The notes: a model not told the origin generated them from the letters alone. A stretch of 64,000 nucleotides of DNA from Amphritea pacifica (GCF_016924145.1 NZ_JAFFZO010000003.1:1-64000); one strand, 5' to 3'; positions 42,754 through 51,621 are shown, counted from the stretch's first letter. Made by a program: numbers and translations.

Positions 42754-43134
42754 ATGTCTGATAACCCTGTTGTGTGGTTTGAAATTTATGTAGACCAGAT
42801 GGCCAGAGCACGAAAGTTTTATGAAACTGTGCTCGGCGTTCACCTGGAACTATTGAGTAATCCTGAAGATTCCAGTGTAGAGATGCTGTCTTTCCCAGCA
42901 GATATGGACAAATATGGCGCGACCGGTGCTTTGGTCAGAATGGAGGGCTTTGCCGCAGGAGGAAACAGTACGCTTATCTACTTCTCCTGCGAAGACTGTG
43001 CTGTTCAGGAGTCAATAGTTAATGCTGCTGGCGGCAGAGTTCAGAAAGCAAAAATGTCAATTGGTGAGTATGGATTCATCTCGTTAGCAATGGACACCGA
43101 AGGGAATATGTTTGGTCTGCATTCGATGAATTAA
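42754..43134 (+). CDS. VOC-family (glyoxalase-like) protein
   Basis: 126-residue vicinal-oxygen-chelate fold protein with two beta-alpha-beta-beta-beta modules: VVWFEIYVDQMARARKFYETVLG at the N terminus and the matching C-terminal YGFISLAMDTEGNMFGLHS. This subgroup (YP_/PhnB-like putative glyoxalases) has no settled substrate. It is a single gene after the prpE terminator. Confidence 0.8.
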   Translation: MSDNPVVWFEIYVDQMARARKFYETVLGVHLELLSNPEDSSVEMLSFPADMDKYGATGALVRMEGFAAGGNSTLIYFSCEDCAVQESIVNAAGGRVQKAKMSIGEYGFISLAMDTEGNMFGLHSMN

Positions 43135-43436
43135 ATAGTGCATTAATGCCCGGCACACATATTCATAAATTCTGCTTAATCGACGAACATTGGCTTCCGG
43201 TATCAACTATTCGGCGAATACTTTTAGCCGTCATTCTGTCGGGTTGCTACACAGCACTGCGATATTTATTGGCTCATATAAAAGTCTTCTGAGAGGTTAC
43301 GCTGGCCTCTGAAGATTCATCTGAGAATCTGAATGTTCACCCAGGTGACGCTGCATTCATGAGTGTTAAGCTGCCAGCAAGCTTCGCTCTATACAGTATG
43401 GTGATCCATATAACCCTCCTGGCGGTAACCGAGTAT
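43135..43436. other. Intergenic region before the lipocalin-like gene
   Basis: About 300 bp without a recognisable gene. The reading frame of the next gene extends back to 43359, but the extra 26 codons do not look like part of a secreted protein. No distinctive repeats or operators seen. Confidence 0.4.
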
Positions 43437-43925
43437 ATGCAACGAAATAAAGTGATAGCACTGTTTGCATGCGCTATATCTGTCTCAACTGCGGTTGGAG
43501 GCAATGAGTCCAGGCAGTTCGACGCCCAACAGCTGGTCGGAACCTGGAACTGTACCCATACTATGGAAGAGGCCGATACAGGGATGAAAGTAGATTATGT
43601 CATCAACTATAAGTCTGATGGTCAGGCCAGCGGATCAGGAACATTAAAGCTGAAATTAGCCAATTTTCCCGAGATCCAGTATGGCGTATCAAATCGCTCC
43701 AGCTGGGAAGTTAAAGGTAATTCTCTTATTTTATCTGCAACCCTGTTAAAAGTAGTCAACCAGAGCCATCCTGAACTGGATAGTTTTCTCAATATAAAAA
43801 GTATGATCCCGCATCGTCTGCGGGAGTCATCCACAATACTTGAGTTAACCAGATCAAACCTGGTAGCCAGATCTGACTCTTACGGCGGTGTTTATTCCTG
43901 CTCAAAACGCGTATCAGATTCCTGA
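43437..43925 (+). CDS. Secreted lipocalin-like hypothetical protein
   Basis: 162 aa if started at ATG 43437, where a signal peptide begins (MQRNKVIALFACAISVSTAVGG). The mature part opens with QQLVGTWNCTHT, the GxW entry strand typical of lipocalin-like and other small beta-barrels, followed by alternating beta-strand patterns. A Cys near each end (WNCT, YSCSK) could form a disulfide. I recognise no specific family. It is an isolated gene at the left edge of the accessory stretch. Confidence 0.6.
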   Translation: MQRNKVIALFACAISVSTAVGGNESRQFDAQQLVGTWNCTHTMEEADTGMKVDYVINYKSDGQASGSGTLKLKLANFPEIQYGVSNRSSWEVKGNSLILSATLLKVVNQSHPELDSFLNIKSMIPHRLRESSTILELTRSNLVARSDSYGGVYSCSKRVSDS

Positions 43926-44169
43926 TACTCAGGCTCTCGATAACCGGGAGCCTATAAATCACTTCCCTCCCTCCCTTCATGTCGTTGTATCATTGACAGA
44001 GCAGCTTCCGGTTTTATCCTGAAAGACCATGACGCCAGTTTGTAGCGGCTGCTATTCATCCTGTTTTATAGACAAATCCTGTATAACCTATTGAAGCATA
44101 AAGATCTTATATCTAAGATTGGGGAGATCTGACTTTTTTAGACGACCATAACAATAACAGGGAAAACCT

Positions 44170-44403
44170 ATGTTAAATACTATAACCAACAGCCCCTACC
44201 TGATCCTGTTAAGTGCACTCATTCTTTTTATCACTTCCGGATATGAAACGATTCACACGCTGGATGACTTAACGCTGGGCACTCATCACGGTATATTGAT
44301 TTTTAGCATTATCCAGATCATTAAAGTGATTCCTGAAATTATGCATGGCTTGCAAGAGATAGAGGAAGCAGATGAGCTTAGGGAAAAAAGGCTATCCAAC
44401 TAG
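44170..44403 (+). CDS. Small membrane protein, unknown function
   Basis: 77 residues with two hydrophobic segments (about 10-24 and 40-56) and a Glu/Arg-rich C-terminal tail, EIEEADELREKR. AGGGA precedes the ATG. The charge pattern suggests a two-helix inner-membrane protein. The pattern of ETIHTLDDLTLGTHHG between the helices is distinctive, but I cannot name the family. The 178 bp that follow hold no gene I can support. Confidence 0.6.
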   Translation: MLNTITNSPYLILLSALILFITSGYETIHTLDDLTLGTHHGILIFSIIQIIKVIPEIMHGLQEIEEADELREKRLSN

Positions 44404-44580
44404 CCGCAAAGCTTATTCAGTCGCGAAAATTATGCGGATACTCACTCAAACGTGCTTCGAAAACCATCATCGGCAGTCGATGCGATAGGGTGGGGTGCTC
44501 CAATCATTAATTGAGTACTCAGAGTAAGCAGATAGCTTTTCAATCGCCCACTATATGTCACTATAAAAAAGAGTAACACT

Positions 44581-46758
44581 ATGAGCCAGCCCTCCCAAAG
44601 AAGACCCTCTTTCGACTTTTTAATCTGCCGCAATCAGAAAGACGATGCCTATACACTGTACCGGGTAGATCCCCATGCGGAGGCGCTTTTCACCCCGGTG
44701 ACACTGGCCGCAGATACCTCTTTTGACTGTAACTGGCGTATGGCTCAGATAGGGGGATATCTTTTGCAATGGAGTCCTCTGTGTAAACAGCACGAGGATG
44801 AGGGTTATCAGTTCAACCTGATCGAGTTCAACCCCGAAGCTGCCGACCCGCTCAATGGCACCTCAATCGAGAGCGGTTTCTGGAACAAGACTAAGTTCTG
44901 GGGAAAATACCGTCACACTTATAGCAGCAACCCGGATGAGGGCCAGAATCTGGACCTTATTCCTATGACCAGTTTTGTTCTCAATTTGATTCCCGCCAGG
45001 GGGCGTGGAACCTTTGAACTATGGAATTTCGACCCCCAGGGCATTTCAGACTTCAAAGCCGATCCTCTGCCGGTATCCTATAGTCCGCAGAACGGTTTTC
45101 CACTGATAAAGTCGGGTCACACACTGATTCCGATTGGCAATTATGTCCTGGACCGCCTGCCTGATCGTAAAACGTTTCGTTTGTGGAGTTTTGACCCGCA
45201 ACTGGCAACTCCGCTTTCATTACCCGTGGTGCAACAGGGTCAATGGGACAAAGTAGATGAGAGCAGTGAGCTCACTGCGATCGGCTATCATGTACTGGAG
45301 TGGAACCCTGCCAAAGGCAGCTATCGTCTGTGGCAGTTTGACCCTGAACAGCCGGAGGTACTCACGGGGCCGGTACATGAGGGTGCACTGCCATCAGCTA
45401 TTGATGGTAACAGCCTGCTGACCAGTTATCAGCCCCGTATTCCGGTGCAAACAGAGCGGGCCACTACACCTGGCAGTCTCGATTTTATGCGCTCCAAAAT
45501 TAAACATGTGGTCTATTACATGCTGGAGAGCCGCTCCTTCGATAACGTTTGCGGCTGGCTTTATGAGAAGGGCGATCAGGGTTGCCATTACATCGGTTCA
45601 CAGGAACCATTTGATGGCACCAGTCGCGAATATTTTAATAACGATGGAGACAATCGGGTTTTCGTCAGCAAGTTTCAGGCCGGTGAGCTGAGTACCCAGT
45701 ATAACCTGGTCGCTCTTGATCAGGATCCATTTCACGACACCACCGATAATCTGCAACAGATGTTTGCTGAAGAACCGGGGTACTGGGGGCGCGCCACCCC
45801 GGATATGGGGGGATTTATCCTCAATAACGCCAACCCACAGGTGATGGAGACCTTCAGTCCGCAGCAGTTGCCGGTGCTCAATGGTCTGGCTCGTCATTTC
45901 GCCATTTCTGATCGTTGGTTCTGTTCAATGCCGGGAGGGACAGACGTCAATCGCGCTTTCTCAATTACCGGTTCTGCCTTTAACAGACTGGGCACCTGGG
46001 AGGGGGGGAGTATTTACGCTAACTGGCCGGAATCTTCCCACCGCCAATCCATCTGGAAAACGCTCTGGAGTCAGGGGATAACCGATTGGAAAATATATAA
46101 CTCAGTGCTGTGGGAGAACGTGGTCTTTACCTACCAGTTGTATCTCCAGGGACAGGTTCCTTCAGTCGACGCAAACCCAACACAGTTTCTATCCAGTATT
46201 GACCAGTTTAAGCAGGATGCCCGACATGGAAATCTGCCAGCATTCAGCTATCTGGAACCCGCCTGGATCGCTCCCAAAGGGGCGACCTCTTACCACCCGG
46301 GAGGGGATCTGGTCCCCGGAGAGAGGGAACTCAACGAAATCTACGAAGCGATCAAGAGTGGACCTGGCTGGGAAAACACCCTGCTGGTTGTTACGTTCGA
46401 TAAGAACGGCGGCATCTATGACCATGTTGCGCCACCTTACGCGAAGAAACCCTGGCCAAACGATCTTAACAATGGTTTTGCCTACGACCTGATGGGACCA
46501 CGGGTCCCCACCATTATGGTTTCTCCCTGGATCCGGGAGCAATCTGTGATCAGAGCAGAGGGGGAGACTCCCTTCGATTCAACCTCTTTTGCCGCCACGC
46601 TGCTGGACTGGTTTGGTGTTCCTAAACCTTTGTGGGGACTGGGTGATCGTATTGATGTTGCCCCCACCTTTGAGACAGTCTTTCAGGCGGATCAGGCGCG
46701 AACCGATGCCCCGACATTAATACCACCTTATGATAAATCCTTCCCCCCTGATCGTTAA
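44581..46758 (+). CDS. Phospholipase C/phosphoesterase-family protein with N-terminal repeat domain
   Basis: 725 residues. The C-terminal 420 (from about 303) are the phosphoesterase fold of bacterial phospholipase C and acid phosphatases: KHVVYYMLESRSFDNVCGWL, WFCSMPGGTDVNRAF, GGDLVPGERELNEIYEAI, LLVVTFDKNGGIYDHVAPP and GPRVPTIMVSPWI. Two usual motifs are altered: MENRSFD reads LESRSFD, and the Glu of the late FDEN-type motif reads FDKN. The first 290 residues carry about four repeats of about 55 aa built on ggYvLxxxPxxxxFxLWxFDP. No signal peptide or Tat motif is visible, unlike most secreted relatives. The gene converges with the DNase II-like gene. Confidence 0.75.
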   Translation: MSQPSQRRPSFDFLICRNQKDDAYTLYRVDPHAEALFTPVTLAADTSFDCNWRMAQIGGYLLQWSPLCKQHEDEGYQFNLIEFNPEAADPLNGTSIESGFWNKTKFWGKYRHTYSSNPDEGQNLDLIPMTSFVLNLIPARGRGTFELWNFDPQGISDFKADPLPVSYSPQNGFPLIKSGHTLIPIGNYVLDRLPDRKTFRLWSFDPQLATPLSLPVVQQGQWDKVDESSELTAIGYHVLEWNPAKGSYRLWQFDPEQPEVLTGPVHEGALPSAIDGNSLLTSYQPRIPVQTERATTPGSLDFMRSKIKHVVYYMLESRSFDNVCGWLYEKGDQGCHYIGSQEPFDGTSREYFNNDGDNRVFVSKFQAGELSTQYNLVALDQDPFHDTTDNLQQMFAEEPGYWGRATPDMGGFILNNANPQVMETFSPQQLPVLNGLARHFAISDRWFCSMPGGTDVNRAFSITGSAFNRLGTWEGGSIYANWPESSHRQSIWKTLWSQGITDWKIYNSVLWENVVFTYQLYLQGQVPSVDANPTQFLSSIDQFKQDARHGNLPAFSYLEPAWIAPKGATSYHPGGDLVPGERELNEIYEAIKSGPGWENTLLVVTFDKNGGIYDHVAPPYAKKPWPNDLNNGFAYDLMGPRVPTIMVSPWIREQSVIRAEGETPFDSTSFAATLLDWFGVPKPLWGLGDRIDVAPTFETVFQADQARTDAPTLIPPYDKSFPPDR

Positions 46759-46767
46759 CATATGAAG

Positions 46768-46796
46768 GCGGGTGGTGCTAAAGCAGCATCATCCGC
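46768..46796 (+). other. Stem-loop between the phosphoesterase and DNase II genes
   Basis: 11-bp stem GCGGGTGGTGC / GCATCATCCGC closed fully if two G-U pairs are allowed in the + strand RNA; loop of 7 nt. No T run follows, so it may be a weak terminator or an mRNA 3'-end stabiliser. Confidence 0.4.
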
Positions 46797-46811
46797 GCTC
46801 AGTGAAAAGCA

Positions 46812-47846
46812 CTATGTCTTAACCGAATCCGGCTGAGCTGGCTGGTGTAGCTTCTCTTCGGCATTTTTCAACGCTTGCCACAACTGACTGTCCTGGAAGC
46901 ATAAACTGCCACCACCGCGTTTCTCCTGGGATACCATGCGATTGAGATCGGCAATGCATACCCAGGGTAACGAGGAGGTGTTGTTTTTCAGCGCCACCGC
47001 CCATTTGGCGTGGTCCCTGGTATAGTGCCACTCATAGTTAAGTGATGGGGGGATTTTGAAGTCCAGAGTAAGTGCATCTTCATCATACTCCGCGGATAAA
47101 CCGTCCTGCAGGGGCGTCACCGCGCCTCTTCGCCAGGTCTCAACCACCAGATCGCATTTCAGTTGCGGTGAAACCAGATCGAGCCAGAAATCTTTACCCC
47201 ATTTTCGACTTTTGGCTGTCAGCAGAAACGGTTTACCTCCCCGGGAACTGAAGGACAGCGTTGAGGGTATCTCCGATTCGTTGATCCCGCGCCCGTGAAA
47301 CAGTTGCGAAAGCGGTTCATCATCCTGCAGCGAGGGGGGGATACGCGAGCATTCTGTCAGCACCTGCGGGTTTTGCTGACTCAGCATCTGTTGAGCGATA
47401 CGATTGGCCGTCTGGTAGTCGGGTAGAGTGATACAGATAAAGGTCTGCCCATAGATCATTTCGTCGTTGGGCAGTGTCGCCTCTTTGTTGACGGGAAACC
47501 TGGGGGTTGAATGCAGGAGATAGAGCGCTGAATCACTCGCCTTGTCAAAGGCAAGTACCCCTTTGCAATGGCCTTTTTCCGACTTGTTTTTTTCCGCATC
47601 GCTGTGCTCGTCGTTATAGGCAATATAACCGGTGCTCTGCGGGGCGTTAAAGATTTCGGTCAGGGTGTATCCCAGGGCCTGGTTATCCTGGTCCAGCCCG
47701 GTCGGTGATAAATCCAGGGCTGCGCTTTGCGAATCAAAATAGAAGAAGTCGTACCCCTGATTTTCGGAGGTTCCTGTATGCTCAGGAGTTTTATAGATAA
47801 ACCACCAGTCCACTGGTGTTCCCTGTTGATTCTTCGCACCCACCAT
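46812..47846 (-). CDS. DNase II-family acid endonuclease-like protein
   Basis: 344 residues matching the animal DNase II pattern from end to end: VDWWFIYKTP near the start, both catalytic HxK motifs (HCK at 93-95 in GHCKGVLAF and HAK at 279-281 in DHAKWAVAL), LLHSTPRFP, YGQTFICI and the terminal WVCIADLNR and KRGGGSLCFQD. DNase II is a PLD-superfamily nuclease active without metal at low pH. Bacterial members are known but rare (Burkholderia). No signal peptide is seen although animal forms are lysosomal. GGAG lies about 10 nt before the ATG. Activity is inferred from intact catalytic residues. Confidence 0.88.
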   Translation of the reverse strand: MVGAKNQQGTPVDWWFIYKTPEHTGTSENQGYDFFYFDSQSAALDLSPTGLDQDNQALGYTLTEIFNAPQSTGYIAYNDEHSDAEKNKSEKGHCKGVLAFDKASDSALYLLHSTPRFPVNKEATLPNDEMIYGQTFICITLPDYQTANRIAQQMLSQQNPQVLTECSRIPPSLQDDEPLSQLFHGRGINESEIPSTLSFSSRGGKPFLLTAKSRKWGKDFWLDLVSPQLKCDLVVETWRRGAVTPLQDGLSAEYDEDALTLDFKIPPSLNYEWHYTRDHAKWAVALKNNTSSLPWVCIADLNRMVSQEKRGGGSLCFQDSQLWQALKNAEEKLHQPAQPDSVKT

Positions 47847-48130
47847 CCGCGGCTATCTCCATATTATTTAAATTGAAAAACAATTGTATACCATGCAAAC
47901 CAGATAGCACTATGGCTATTCATTTCCCTCAGGTTTCGGTACTGTTGATGCTTTCGTCGGTACCCGGCGCAGGCTGATTAAGAGAGTGCAGCGGTCACGA
48001 GCGGCTCAGGATCTCAGCCTGGCAATGACCAGCCAGTGAGTACAGACAGAACGTTACTATCAATAATAACGGGGATGCTCAATTATGTTTGGCCCGAACG
48101 GGTATCCCTGCTCTAACAACGGAGTAGTAG

Positions 48131-49885
48131 ATGTCTCAATCAGAATGGAACCCCCAGCCAGCGACCGGTGAATGGAACTCCAGCGCCAACTGGAGCCCTG
48201 CGGAGCTACCTGCCAGTAAAGCTGTTTTCAACGGTTCATCTCAAACAGCAATTACTTTCGCAGGGGATAGCAGTGCGACGGTGGAGAGTATTGAATTTAG
48301 CGAGAGCGCTACAGCCTACACCTTCTCTTTAGGTCCCGGCAAAGTGCCAGGTCTGATCATTACCGGCTTGGGTGTCAGCAATTGTTCGCGTAATCAGCAG
48401 AATTTTATTGTGGCGGCGACCAGCAGCGGCCATGATAATCCGCAACTTCTCTTTACCAATAATGCGACAGCGGGTACTGATGATATCTATTACTGCGCAG
48501 GCCCGATCAGTGAACAGGGCTACGGCGGCGGCGTGATCAGCTTTTGCGATAATGCCAGAGCCGGTTCTGCCCGGTTTAAAGTCTGGACCGGCGCCGAGCC
48601 GCCGCCCCAATTCAGAAAAGAAAATATCCCCAGCACCGTCGGTGGCGAAGTGAGTTTCAGCAACGCATCCTCGGCTGATAACGCAGCGTTTACCATCTAC
48701 GGCAGCCTCGGCATTGATGGCGATACTTTTGCGAATGTGGTCTTTCACGATACTGCCACCGCAGGCAAGGCCTCTTTCACCAATGTGGGCGGCACGGTCG
48801 CCGGTGGTGATGGCGGGAATACGCAGTTCTACGGCAGCTCCAGTGCAGATCATGGTGTCTACAACAACTGGGGGGGGACGCATGAAAAAGCAAATGGCGG
48901 CGATGTGGCTTTCGACAGTACCGCCACTGGTGGTGAGGGGTATTTCTACAACTATGCTGCTGAGGTGGCTGGAGCCTACGGTGGGGTAACCAGTTTTAAT
49001 AACAACCCTCCATACATGGATGCCTCTCAGGGCGCCTCTGCGGGTAATGGTTGCTATTTTAACTACGGTGCACGTCAGGGTGAGCAGGGCGGTGGTGGCC
49101 ATCTTGAGTTCAGTGCAAGATACGGTTCACCTACCGGGGCAGATGCGACGATAGTTAACTATGGTAGCGCCATTGCAAACAAATCCAGCGCCGGTCACAC
49201 CATATTCTCCATCAACCTGCCCAGCAAATACTTTCCTACGGCGGGAAATGCAACGATCTGGAATCACCCTGGCTCAGGTGAGCTGGGCGCTGCCGGGTAT
49301 ACTGAGTTTTCGGTTTACAGCAATCAGAATGACAGTGACAGTACCTGCGAGAATTTTCCCACCGCAGGAAACGCTACAATATTCAATCTGGGTGGTTGCA
49401 CATCCGGTGCTGCCGGCGGCTACACCGTCTTTTCCGGACAGTCCAGTGCAGGCGGTGCCTCCCTGATTGCCTATGGAGGAACGAACGAGGGTTATGGTGG
49501 CCGGATCGTGTTCTATGATCGATCTGAGGGGGGGAGCGCTAAGGTCTGTCTGTTCGATGATGCTGAGCTGGATATCGCCTATCATACCGGCGACCTCACT
49601 ATAGGAAGCCTGGAAATAACTGGTGGCGTGATTGCCACCCAGCTGGGCTCGCAGATGCCCGCTCTCTCGATAGCAGGGGCGTTGTATGTTAACTCGACAC
49701 AGGTGAGTTTTCGTCTCGACAAGCAGAAAAATGGAGGCTTTGCCTTCAATACACCCTACACACTGCTGACATGCTCTGAACTTTGCCACCTGACTGCGGA
49801 ACGGTTTCGCGCGAATAGCATAGACGGGGTTGAACCCAACTTTGCTATTGTCGGAAATACGCTGCAGGTGACCTTTGCGCAGTAA
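48131..49885 (+). CDS. Beta-strand repeat (autotransporter-passenger-like) protein
   Basis: 584 residues, Gly/Ala/Ser/Asn-rich. An N-terminal WNSSANWSPAELPASKAVFN segment is typical of proteins with autotransporter-associated beta-strand repeats. Then about twelve copies of a roughly 28-residue unit, core F-x-x-x-A-S/T-A-G-x-A-x-F-x-N-x-G-G, run from about residue 105 to 475, as expected for a right-handed beta-helix. The last 100 residues form a non-repetitive beta cap. There is no signal peptide, membrane barrel, LPXTG or PEP-CTERM anchor, so its export route is unclear. GGAG lies 6 nt before the ATG. Confidence 0.7.
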   Translation: MSQSEWNPQPATGEWNSSANWSPAELPASKAVFNGSSQTAITFAGDSSATVESIEFSESATAYTFSLGPGKVPGLIITGLGVSNCSRNQQNFIVAATSSGHDNPQLLFTNNATAGTDDIYYCAGPISEQGYGGGVISFCDNARAGSARFKVWTGAEPPPQFRKENIPSTVGGEVSFSNASSADNAAFTIYGSLGIDGDTFANVVFHDTATAGKASFTNVGGTVAGGDGGNTQFYGSSSADHGVYNNWGGTHEKANGGDVAFDSTATGGEGYFYNYAAEVAGAYGGVTSFNNNPPYMDASQGASAGNGCYFNYGARQGEQGGGGHLEFSARYGSPTGADATIVNYGSAIANKSSAGHTIFSINLPSKYFPTAGNATIWNHPGSGELGAAGYTEFSVYSNQNDSDSTCENFPTAGNATIFNLGGCTSGAAGGYTVFSGQSSAGGASLIAYGGTNEGYGGRIVFYDRSEGGSAKVCLFDDAELDIAYHTGDLTIGSLEITGGVIATQLGSQMPALSIAGALYVNSTQVSFRLDKQKNGGFAFNTPYTLLTCSELCHLTAERFRANSIDGVEPNFAIVGNTLQVTFAQ

Positions 49886-49900
49886 TAAGGAAAGAGACTA

Positions 49901-49951
49901 AGTCAAAAAGTACGGGGACAAACCCTTTAGCGGAGTTTGTCCCTGTTGACT
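49901..49951. repeat. Long imperfect hairpin after the repeat-protein gene
   Basis: Inner perfect 9-bp arms GGGACAAAC (49915-49923) and GTTTGTCCC (49935-49943), and outer arms AGTCAA (49901-49906) and TTGACT (49946-49951). There is no T run. It could be a factor-independent terminator for converging genes or a REP-like palindromic element. Confidence 0.45.
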
Positions 49952-49970
49952 GAGGCTGGTCTAATGGGTC

Positions 49971-50309
49971 TCAAGGAGAGCGAAATCCACACTCTTTGAA
50001 GCCACCGGTGCAGCTTGACCATTGATAGTTGCCAGTACCATGGCAAGCATAAAACCCGGTATTTGTTCTGCCCGGTTTTAGTATTGAGTCAGAGCCACAG
50101 TTCCATTGCCCATCTTTTCGCTCCAGACACATTTTTACATAGACGTTTTCACTGCATTTGTTGGTGACTTTAATCTGCAGTGAATCTCTGGACGCACAGT
50201 TATTCCCTTGTTCCCGTGTGAGCACCACGCAGTCAGACGTATCTGCAGCGAAGGCACTGGCTGTCATGAAAAGAGAGATGCAAGGGATTAATCCAGCGAA
50301 CTTGAACAT
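49971..50309 (-). CDS. Small secreted Cys-rich protein
   Basis: 112 residues from ATG 50309, preceded by AGAGGA at 7 nt. Signal peptide MFKFAGLIPCISLFMTASAFAA. The mature protein of about 90 residues has eight cysteines, enough for four disulfides, spread evenly (DC, NC, KC, MC, NC, AC, SC, EC). A pattern VTNKCSENVYVKMCLE and GTGNYQWSSCTGG resembles small DUF-type periplasmic proteins seen near other secreted proteins, but I recognise no named family. A longer start at 50369 lacks support. Confidence 0.7.
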   Translation of the reverse strand: MFKFAGLIPCISLFMTASAFAADTSDCVVLTREQGNNCASRDSLQIKVTNKCSENVYVKMCLERKDGQWNCGSDSILKPGRTNTGFYACHGTGNYQWSSCTGGFKECGFRSP

Positions 50310-50778
50310 AAGATATCCTCTTACCGCCCGATTGACGTGTATATGACTGGTGCCGGGCGCGTGAAGCACCTGATAGTCTGATGACGTATAAAATTAGCAA
50401 GGCCAGCTTGAAGCAGTGAAAAACACTCACGGAATATTCAGAAACTGGCGTGAGTTGTGACAATACACCTGGCCGTACTCTCAACAGAGCCGACTGAAGC
50501 ATATAAGCATAAGGGTGTTAAACAATATCGGAGAGAATAACCACAAACTGATAAAGAGATAGAATTGCTCCTGTTGCTTCTTCAATGAAACTATAGGCAA
50601 TAAAACGCTTAATTTCTACACCTGACCGGCGGGATTAAACACTGAGGGTTTCCGCAGTTAAAAAGCCCTCAATAGGAATCAGACAGAGCCCGTAGAGTTT
50701 GGAAGGCCGGGGATAGGACCAAGCTGTGTTCGGCCGCTTGGCCGTATTTCAGACAGTACAGCGTTGATATGCCCGGCC
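50310..50778. other. Intergenic region, nothing recognised
   Basis: About 470 bp between the Cys-rich protein gene and the SDR gene, both leftward. It must hold the promoter of the Cys-rich gene. No family-like frame, strong terminator or repeat was found. Confidence 0.4.
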
Positions 50779-51621
50779 CTATTTATTCTCCGATGCCGAT
50801 GCCCGTAACAAAATCCAGTCGAGCATCCGGGTCGACAAAATACGGCGCAGAATACCAAACAGATAGGTTGGCAGGGTGACATAATAGCGGGGCCTTGGGC
50901 GTTTACTCTCCAGCGCGTGAATCACTTTATCCAATACCGCTTCAGGTCCCAGTGTAAACGGATCGTCCCCGCCATCGTGACTGCTTAAACGTTTCAGCAC
51001 TTTTTGATAAATAGTGCGAAACGGGCTGCTTTCTATATCAATATTGTCACGAAAGGCTTTGAATGCGTTTTCTCTGAACTTGCTCCTGACCGGGCCGGGC
51101 TCGATCAGTGATACATGGATATGGGTATCGGCAAGTTCCTGCCGCAGGGTATCGCTGTAGCCTTCCAGTGCAAACTTACTGGTGTTGTAAGCCCCGCGAA
51201 AGCGCATCGTGATCAGCCCCAGAACCGAACTGTTCTGAATGATGCGGCCAAAACCCTGTTTACGCATCAGTGGCAGAACCCGACAGGTAAGCTCATGCCA
51301 GCCCAGCAGGTTGATCTCCAGCTGCTTACGCAGCAGATCCCGGCTAAGATCCTCAATCGCTCCGGGCTGGCCATAGGCACCATTATTGAACAGGGCATAC
51401 AGGGCTCCGCCCGTTTCTGCCTCAACCCAGTCCATGGCCTGTTGAATCGATTCAGAATGCTCCAGGTCCAGCTGAACGGACTCAAGTCCCAGCTGTTGTA
51501 GCCGCTCAACATCCTTTTGTTGTCGTGCGGTGGCGATAACCCGATAGCCTCGTTGTTGCAGGCCGATTGCTACGTGGTAGCCAATGCCGCTGGAACAGCC
51601 GGTAATCAGTACTGTTTTCAT
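50779..51621 (-). CDS. Short-chain dehydrogenase/reductase (SDR)
   Basis: Classical SDR of 280 aa: NAD(P)-binding TGCSSGIG at the N terminus with Arg (ATARQQ) after the second strand, suggesting NADP, NNGAYG, and the catalytic Ser (QNSSVLG), Tyr and Lys (YNTSK). The C-terminal 60 residues carry a hydrophobic helix (YYVTLPTYLFGILRRIL) that may attach it to the membrane, as in retinol-dehydrogenase-like SDRs. The substrate is unknown. It lies downstream of the c-di-GMP gene, 74 bp away, on the same strand. Confidence 0.88.
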   Translation of the reverse strand: MKTVLITGCSSGIGYHVAIGLQQRGYRVIATARQQKDVERLQQLGLESVQLDLEHSESIQQAMDWVEAETGGALYALFNNGAYGQPGAIEDLSRDLLRKQLEINLLGWHELTCRVLPLMRKQGFGRIIQNSSVLGLITMRFRGAYNTSKFALEGYSDTLRQELADTHIHVSLIEPGPVRSKFRENAFKAFRDNIDIESSPFRTIYQKVLKRLSSHDGGDDPFTLGPEAVLDKVIHALESKRPRPRYYVTLPTYLFGILRRILSTRMLDWILLRASASENK

